NCBI GenBank assembly: GCA_028684915.1
Contig: JAQUEZ010000179.1
Location: 1 to 12,223, forward strand
Length of the DNA: 12,223 nt
Source: Desulfobulbus sp.
GTDB lineage: Bacteria; Desulfobacterota; Desulfobulbia; Desulfobulbales; Desulfobulbaceae
Direction: 5' to 3'
In this document: positions 7,096-12,223 of the stretch, piece after piece
Layout: each line of letters starts with the position of its first letter
Position numbering within the stretch: the stretch's first letter is position 1
Made by a program: the position numbers and the translations under genes
Notes under the pieces: model-generated
What the model saw: only the letters and a program-made list of their open reading frames with translations
Told to the model about the DNA's origin: nothing
Database searches by the model: none

Positions 7096-7695
7096 ATGAG
7101 TACAAAAAAAGCACAGAATCAGACTGAGATCATCGTCACCGGCTTTGGCGGTCAGGGGATAATCCTGGCCGGTCGAATTCTCGGCATGGCGGCCTCGCTT
7201 GTAGATAAAAAGGAGTCGACTCTGGTGCAGGCTTACGGCCCCGAGTCCCGCGGCGGCGCCTGCAACGCCCAGGTGATCATCTCCGACACCCCGATCCATT
7301 ACCCGTACGTCAATACCCCCAAGATTTTGGTGGCCATGTCCCAGGCCGGCTACGATAAGTTTGCCCCGGTTCTGCTTGCGCAATCCATCCTTCTCGTAGA
7401 CCAGGACCTGGTCAATCCGGAAGGTTCGGTCTGCGACTCCTTTGCCATTCCCGCCACTCGCATGGCTGAGAATCTGGGGAATAAGATGATGGCCAACATT
7501 ATCATGCTTGGTTTTTGTACGGCCATCACCGGCGCGATCTCTCCGGAGGCGGCCCAGTCGACCATTACCAAATCCGTGCCCAAAGGGACAGAGGAACGCA
7601 ATGTCGAGGCCTACACCAAGGGCTATGACTACGGGCTTTCCACCCTCAAAGGACGGGAAAAACGGGCCGCCGGCCAGACAGGAGTATCGGCATAA
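7096..7695 (+). CDS. korC: 2-oxoacid:ferredoxin oxidoreductase, gamma subunit
   Basis: 199 residues, full length for the gamma subunit. GFGGQG at 16-21 and AYGPESRGG at 46-54 are the family signatures, and YPYVNTPKILVAMSQAGYDKF matches the usual mid-region. The subunit completes the CoA-binding part of the KOR complex. The start has only a weak GGGA 13 bases upstream, so translation may depend on read-through or re-initiation from korB. Its TAA overlaps the next ATG by one base (TAATG), tying the KOR genes to the large flavoprotein that follows. The C-terminal tail after about residue 180 is charged and probably flexible. Confidence 0.93.
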   Translation: MSTKKAQNQTEIIVTGFGGQGIILAGRILGMAASLVDKKESTLVQAYGPESRGGACNAQVIISDTPIHYPYVNTPKILVAMSQAGYDKFAPVLLAQSILLVDQDLVNPEGSVCDSFAIPATRMAENLGNKMMANIIMLGFCTAITGAISPEAAQSTITKSVPKGTEERNVEAYTKGYDYGLSTLKGREKRAAGQTGVSA

Positions 7696-10600
7696 TGAAA
7701 CGACAAAAAGAACGCCTGTACCGGGTTATTGTTGCCGGAGCCACGCCCGAGGGAATCACCGCCACCTGTAAACTTGGTGAGTTGGGTATTCCGGTGACCC
7801 TGGTGGATAGTTCTGCGGACCTTGACCGCAAACTCGCGGCCGAAGAGTACCGTCTTCCTTCGGGGTTGACCTTTAACTCTGCCCATCGTCCAGGCCTAAT
7901 CCGGATCATGCGCAACGGTGCCATCCGCACCATAATGCCGGCCGCTATCAGCTCAATTAAGCATACGGCCCAGGGGTTTAGTGTTCGTATTGACCAGGAA
8001 CAGACTTTCATCGAGGCCGATCGCTGTGCCAACTGCGGTAAGTGTGCGGTGGTCTGCCCGGTGGATCATCCGGAAAAAGGCAAGGCCCTGCGTTTTTCCT
8101 CGCGTATGAGCCTCCCCGGCCACCCCTACATCGATAAGCGCAAACAGCCGCTCTGCCAGGAAAGTTGTCCGCTCGGCGTCAATGCCCAAGGCTATATCGC
8201 TCTGGCTGCCCAAGGGAAATACGACGAAGCCTTGGCACTTATCCGTCGAGATAACGTCTTGCCCGGTATTTGCGGGCGCATCTGCACCCATCCCTGTGAA
8301 GAGGCTTGTCGTCGTGGTGGGGTTGATGATCCGATTTCCATCCGGGCGATCAAGCGTTTTCTTGCCGATTATGAAGGGGAAGATAGCAAACGCCAGGAGG
8401 CAGCAGGCTATGCCTTTGCCGCAAAAGTGGAACCGACCCGGCCGGAGAAGATTGCCATTGTCGGTTCCGGTCCTGCCGGTATCGCTGCGGCCGCTGATCT
8501 GGCTCGAAAAGGATATGGGGTGACCATATTTGAAAAGGAAGCCGAAATCGGTGGCCTTCTCCGCTACGGTATCGGCGCCCACCGTCTGCCCCGACAAATA
8601 CTTGATCGTGAACTTCAATTTATTCAGTGGCTTGGGGTCAATTTTGCCCCCAATCAGGCGATTAACCTCAGCACTGGACTGATCGGGCTAGCCAAGGAAT
8701 ATAACGGGGTAGTGATTGCCACAGGAACCTGGCACGACCGCAAGCTCGGTATTGCCGGTGAGGAACTCGAAGGGATTGAAGGTTGCCTCTCGTTTCTCTC
8801 CCGGCGTCAATGGGAAGGCCTGGAGACTCTCTCCGGCAAGGTAGCCGTGATCGGTGACGGTAACTCGGCTTTTGACCTGGCTCGTACCCTGACCCGTATG
8901 GGTGCCGACGTCAGCATCGTCTCCTGGTTCGGACTTGAGCACATTCCAGCCGAGCCTGACGAGGTGCGCGAAGCAGTGGAAGAGGGTGTCACCATTATCG
9001 ATGCCACTCAAGTCGTTGCCTTCCGTGGTGAAGGCGGCAAATTTACCCATCTTGAATGTCGGCCCACTATGCCCGGCAAACCCGATGCCCGGGGCATGAT
9101 CTGGCCAGTCGTTGCCAAGGGAAAGGCCCCCATTACCCATAGCTTTGATAAAGTCTTTGTCGCTATTGGTCAGGTGGGTGGCTTCAGCGCGGAAACCTTT
9201 GGTGATCTGATTGCGGTGAGCGAACGCGGATTCATTGAAACCGATCAGGATCTACGCACCACCATGGCCAAAGTCTATGCTGCCGGCGATACCGTCTCCG
9301 GTCCTTCCTCGGTGGTCAAGGCCATGGCCACAGGCCGCATGGTTGCCCGTTCCATTCATTACGATCTCACCGGTGTTCGTGAAGAGGTTTTTGTTTCCCG
9401 GCCGGATAACAAAGATTTTCGCTGTATTTCCGAAGAGATGCCTAAACAGCATCGCACCGGCATGGCCGAACGCCAGGTGGACGAACGGAAAACCAACTTT
9501 GACGAAGTTTCCCTGGGATACAACAGCCTGCAAGTTGCCACCGAAGCCAGCCGTTGCCTCCAGTGCGGTGTCTGTTCCGAATGTTTTCAGTGCGTCGAGG
9601 CCTGTGGCGCTCTCAAGGCTATCAACCACTTCCAGGAGAAGGAAGCGGTGGTCGAACAATGCGGTGCAGTGATAGTCGCTGATCCGAGCATCGCCCCCAA
9701 CATCAAGGGGGATGACATCATCCGTGCCTACGGGCCCAAAGCCGCCAGGCCGGATGTCAACGATATGATCGTACGCGGTTTTGATGCTGCTGCCCGGGCC
9801 ATGCTGCTTTTGGGTGGTGCCTCGAATAAAACCAAGGGGCATGGTCGTTCCGTTTCCGTTCCCGATCCCGGTCTCTCCCCGGATATCCGTATCGGCGTCT
9901 TTGTTTGCCGCTGTAACGATTCCCTAGGTTGGCTCGATGGCATGAGCAACTATCTGGAAGAGCTTTCCGCTGGTAATCCGGACATTGTCCACACGGAAAT
10001 GCTGACTTCGGCCTGCGTCCAGGAAGGTTCTTCAGCCATTGTCCGGGCCGTGCGCGAAAAAGCGATCACCCGCCTTGTGCTTGGCTCCTGCGTATGTTGC
10101 CCGCTCAACTTTGTCTGCAGTGCCTGTACCGACCAGCGCAGTCGTCTGAAAGATAACTTGTTCCATGGGACCGGCATAAGCCGCGCCATGGTCGAGACCT
10201 GCAACCTGCGCGGCGAAATTCTCCGTCTGGTGGAATCCCAGCCCGAACTCGCTCTTGAGCGATACAAAGGGCTTTTGCAACGCTCTATCAAGCGAACCCT
10301 GACCCTAAGGCCGCTCTTGGCCGTCGACCGCAACTACAACTTTGCCGCTGCGGTTATCGGCAACTCGCAGGCAACGATGAACAGCGCTCTGACCCTTGCG
10401 GAAACCGACCATGAGGTCTTTCGTTTCGGCACAGCCGAGCAACCGCTCAAGGATCTGGTGCAACACCCCAATATTCACAATTTCCCGGATTGGCATGTCA
10501 AAGATATCAAGGGCACCATCGGTGACTTCCAAATTCAGATCGAAGCCGACGGCTACTCCCAGGTACTGCGGGCAGGGACGGTGATCCTCGGGGAAAAGGC

Positions 10601-11090
10601 AAGGCGTCGCATTGCTTATACCCACCAAGAAGGTTTGCCGAGTTGCACGGTTGAACCGGTGATCCAAAAATATAAGGTGACTGGGATTCCTTTTGCTTAC
10701 CCCTGTGCCACCTCGGTGCCCGGCCTTTATCTGGCAGAGCCCTCGGATATCAACGTCTCCAAGTTGAAGAAGGGGACGGCCGCCGCAGTGATGGTCGCCG
10801 CCGCCATGCCGCGTGGTCCGCGCCAGTCCAAGGGATTCACCGCTGCCATCGACCATTTGCTCTGTCGTGGCTGCGGTCGTTGTGCCAATGTCTGCCTCTA
10901 CCATGCCGTTACCCTTCAGCCCAACGAGGTCGGCGGATGGCATGCCCATATCGATGAAGCCCTGTGTAAGGGCTGCGGCAACTGCCTCTCGGTCTGCCCC
11001 ACTGGCGCAGCCGACAGCCCCTATCGCAACCGGGCCTATCTCGAACAGGCCCTTGAGGAACTGCTCTGCAAGGACACGGTCCATGAATAA
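7695..11090 (+). CDS. Giant iron-sulfur flavoprotein: GltD/NfnB-like core flanked by HdrA-like modules
   Basis: 1131 residues; start supported by AGGAG (7680-7684) ten bases upstream. Modules: (a) about 1-150, a degenerate HdrA-like flavin fold (GATPEG at 15-20) with an inserted ferredoxin motif, Cys111-x2-Cys-x2-Cys-x3-Cys121; (b) about 150-560, a GltD/NfnB-like oxidoreductase with N-terminal FeS cysteines (154, 158, 193, 197, 201, 205), FAD motif GSGPAG (257-262), pyridine-nucleotide motif GDGNSA (387-392) and closing FAD block YAAGD (528-532); (c) CLQCGVCSECFQCVEAC, 621-637; (d) about 732-850, the HdrA N-terminal-type domain (VCRC, Cys738/740; SAC, Cys774; Cys799, 801, 802, 808, 811); (e) a second degenerate HdrA flavin fold with GNSQAT at 889-894 and the HPNI motif at 924-927; (f) two C-terminal [4Fe-4S] motifs, Cys1057-1067 and Cys1091-1101. 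Likely a cytoplasmic electron hub between KOR, NAD(P)H and the downstream Hdr-like protein. Modules clear; reaction inferred. Confidence 0.9.
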   Translation: MKRQKERLYRVIVAGATPEGITATCKLGELGIPVTLVDSSADLDRKLAAEEYRLPSGLTFNSAHRPGLIRIMRNGAIRTIMPAAISSIKHTAQGFSVRIDQEQTFIEADRCANCGKCAVVCPVDHPEKGKALRFSSRMSLPGHPYIDKRKQPLCQESCPLGVNAQGYIALAAQGKYDEALALIRRDNVLPGICGRICTHPCEEACRRGGVDDPISIRAIKRFLADYEGEDSKRQEAAGYAFAAKVEPTRPEKIAIVGSGPAGIAAAADLARKGYGVTIFEKEAEIGGLLRYGIGAHRLPRQILDRELQFIQWLGVNFAPNQAINLSTGLIGLAKEYNGVVIATGTWHDRKLGIAGEELEGIEGCLSFLSRRQWEGLETLSGKVAVIGDGNSAFDLARTLTRMGADVSIVSWFGLEHIPAEPDEVREAVEEGVTIIDATQVVAFRGEGGKFTHLECRPTMPGKPDARGMIWPVVAKGKAPITHSFDKVFVAIGQVGGFSAETFGDLIAVSERGFIETDQDLRTTMAKVYAAGDTVSGPSSVVKAMATGRMVARSIHYDLTGVREEVFVSRPDNKDFRCISEEMPKQHRTGMAERQVDERKTNFDEVSLGYNSLQVATEASRCLQCGVCSECFQCVEACGALKAINHFQEKEAVVEQCGAVIVADPSIAPNIKGDDIIRAYGPKAARPDVNDMIVRGFDAAARAMLLLGGASNKTKGHGRSVSVPDPGLSPDIRIGVFVCRCNDSLGWLDGMSNYLEELSAGNPDIVHTEMLTSACVQEGSSAIVRAVREKAITRLVLGSCVCCPLNFVCSACTDQRSRLKDNLFHGTGISRAMVETCNLRGEILRLVESQPELALERYKGLLQRSIKRTLTLRPLLAVDRNYNFAAAVIGNSQATMNSALTLAETDHEVFRFGTAEQPLKDLVQHPNIHNFPDWHVKDIKGTIGDFQIQIEADGYSQVLRAGTVILGEKARRRIAYTHQEGLPSCTVEPVIQKYKVTGIPFAYPCATSVPGLYLAEPSDINVSKLKKGTAAAVMVAAAMPRGPRQSKGFTAAIDHLLCRGCGRCANVCLYHAVTLQPNEVGGWHAHIDEALCKGCGNCLSVCPTGAADSPYRNRAYLEQALEELLCKDTVHE

Positions 11091-12223
11091 TCAAGATACA
11101 ACGAAGCCACTTAATATACTGCTCTTTGTCTGTAACTGGGGAGCGCACGCCGCCTTCTTGACCCTGCAAGATCAACGGCGTCCTATTCCCAACGAAATTC
11201 GCATGGTGCGTACGCCCTGTACCGGGCGCATTGACCGGGCGATGATGCTCAAGGCTTTTGCCAAGGGAGCCGACGGCGTGGGCCTGGTCGGGTGTGAACC
11301 CGGTACCTGTCGCTATGGTAGTGGTACTGCGACAACCCAGCGCAACACCCAGGATGTCCAGAAGGTGCTCGATATTATGGGCCTGGGTGGTGAACGCCTT
11401 CGCTTTGCCGCCTTCCTGCCGGAGGAATCCGAGGAGATGCTTTTCTTCCTTCAGGAGTTTGCCGACGATATCCGCCGGCTCGGTCCGGCAGGCATCAAGG
11501 AAGCGCCTGTGGTCCCCGTACCGGATTTGGCCACCCGCAAACAGGAGTTGCAGCAACTGACCGAGACCTATGACATCCACGCCTGCCAGGACTGCGGTAA
11601 GTGTTCCTCTGCCTGTCCGTTGGCCCTGATCGGTAAACCCTTTTCGCCCCGAGCCATTGCCTCGGCGGTGATCACCGGCGGCATTCATGCCCCGGGTGTG
11701 CGGGAAAATGCCTGGAGCTGTCTGACCTGCGGCATCTGTTACGAGCGCTGTCCGTCTGCGGTCAACTTCCCTGCCTTTATTAAGGAGTTGCGCCATCTCT
11801 ATCGCCAGACCGAATTACCGGGACGTGAGGTGCATGGCGGTTTTTTTCATTCGCTGATGCGCTCCATGACCTCACCTGAGATCGTGCCCAAGCGTTGGAA
11901 AAATCTCCCCGAAGAGATCCGTATCGATCCTCAGAGTTCGACGCTCTTTTTTGGCGGATGTGCACCGTACTACGATGTTTTCTTTGGCAAGCGGATGGAG
12001 GTGGAAACTAACCGCATCCTCTTGGACAGTCTGCGCCTGTTGAATTTTTTCGATGTCACCCCTCGGGTGCTTGAGGATGAGCGCTGTTGCGGCCATCATT
12101 TGCTCTGGTCCGGCGATAAGGAAAACTTTATGCGCCTGGCCCAGCTCAACGTCGATAAACTCAATGAACTCGGCATTGAGACGGTGATCACCACCTGTCC
12201 TGAATGCTATATGACTCTGCATA
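11083..12223 (+). CDS. Fused MvhD-HdrC-HdrB-like iron-sulfur protein (C-terminus beyond window)
   Basis: ATG at 11083 overlaps the end of the preceding gene by 8 bp; 380 residues are visible with no stop. Residues about 10-140 are an MvhD/FlpD domain (VRTPCTGRID, KAFAKGADGVGLVGCEPG, CRYGSG) with Cys17, 46, 71 and 76. The usual CNWC start is CNWG here. Residues about 165-225 are HdrC-like with two [4Fe-4S] motifs, CQDCGKCSSACP (Cys168-178) and CLTCGICYERCP (Cys213-223). From about 285 comes an HdrB/HdrD-type CCG domain: GGCAPYYD (Cys293), ERCCGH (Cys335/336) and TCPECY (Cys372/375), spaced 41 and 35 residues apart as expected for a thiol/disulfide or noncubane cluster site. MvhD normally hands electrons to HdrA, and HdrC/HdrB carry them from HdrA to the disulfide. 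The fusion thus supplies the partners of the HdrA-like pieces encoded just upstream. A second CCG motif may lie outside the window. Confidence 0.9.
   Translation, partial: MNNQDTTKPLNILLFVCNWGAHAAFLTLQDQRRPIPNEIRMVRTPCTGRIDRAMMLKAFAKGADGVGLVGCEPGTCRYGSGTATTQRNTQDVQKVLDIMGLGGERLRFAAFLPEESEEMLFFLQEFADDIRRLGPAGIKEAPVVPVPDLATRKQELQQLTETYDIHACQDCGKCSSACPLALIGKPFSPRAIASAVITGGIHAPGVRENAWSCLTCGICYERCPSAVNFPAFIKELRHLYRQTELPGREVHGGFFHSLMRSMTSPEIVPKRWKNLPEEIRIDPQSSTLFFGGCAPYYDVFFGKRMEVETNRILLDSLRLLNFFDVTPRVLEDERCCGHHLLWSGDKENFMRLAQLNVDKLNELGIETVITTCPECYMTLH

Noticed and set aside
6160..7383. Long minus-strand open frame (407 codons) opposite korB and korC
   Set aside because: Glycine- and histidine-rich shadow of strongly conserved plus-strand genes; no independent support.

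Overview
The window is bacterial, mid-GC and gene-dense. It reads like a strictly anaerobic or sulfate-reducing-type bacterium of the Desulfobacterota (a Desulfobulbales-like lineage is my best guess). That placement is inferred from the gene content: a four-subunit 2-oxoacid:ferredoxin oxidoreductase, HdrA/HdrC/HdrB/MvhD-type electron-transfer modules, a CoA-disulfide-reductase-type flavoprotein and a Cache-domain chemoreceptor. No rRNA, tRNA, CRISPR array, insertion sequence or phage gene was seen.

Layout. (1) 1-739, minus strand: N-terminal part of a CoA-disulfide reductase/NADH-oxidase-type flavoprotein that runs off the left edge. (2) 740-1297: about 560 bp without a convincing gene. (3) 1298-2542, plus strand: a secreted TIM-barrel glycosidase-like protein with altered catalytic motifs. 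(4) 2545-2581: a strong hairpin between convergent genes. (5) 2597-4324, minus strand: a methyl-accepting chemotaxis protein with one Cache domain; its promoter at 4409-4438 shows that the first in-frame ATG (4408) is probably not the start. (6) 4409-4760: a divergent regulatory region with a partly duplicated promoter segment, a hairpin followed by an intrinsic terminator on the plus strand, and then a promoter for the next operon. (7) 4761 to the right edge, plus strand: korD-korA-korB-korC, then a 1131-residue iron-sulfur flavoprotein, then a fused MvhD-HdrC-HdrB protein cut by the window end. These last genes overlap by 1 and 8 bp, so they are almost certainly one operon.

How it may work together. 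KorABCD should oxidise a 2-oxoacid (2-oxoglutarate is the best guess) to acyl-CoA and CO2 and load low-potential electrons onto ferredoxin clusters. The two large proteins downstream carry a GltD/NfnB-like FAD and pyridine-nucleotide module wrapped in HdrA-like pieces, then MvhD, HdrC and HdrB-like modules. Together they look like a dedicated oxidoreductase that moves electrons between the KOR, NAD(P)H and a thiol/disulfide or other Hdr-type acceptor, possibly by flavin-based bifurcation or confurcation. The most unusual object is the 1131-residue protein: a GltD-like core flanked by two incomplete, degenerate HdrA-like flavin domains and many cysteine clusters.
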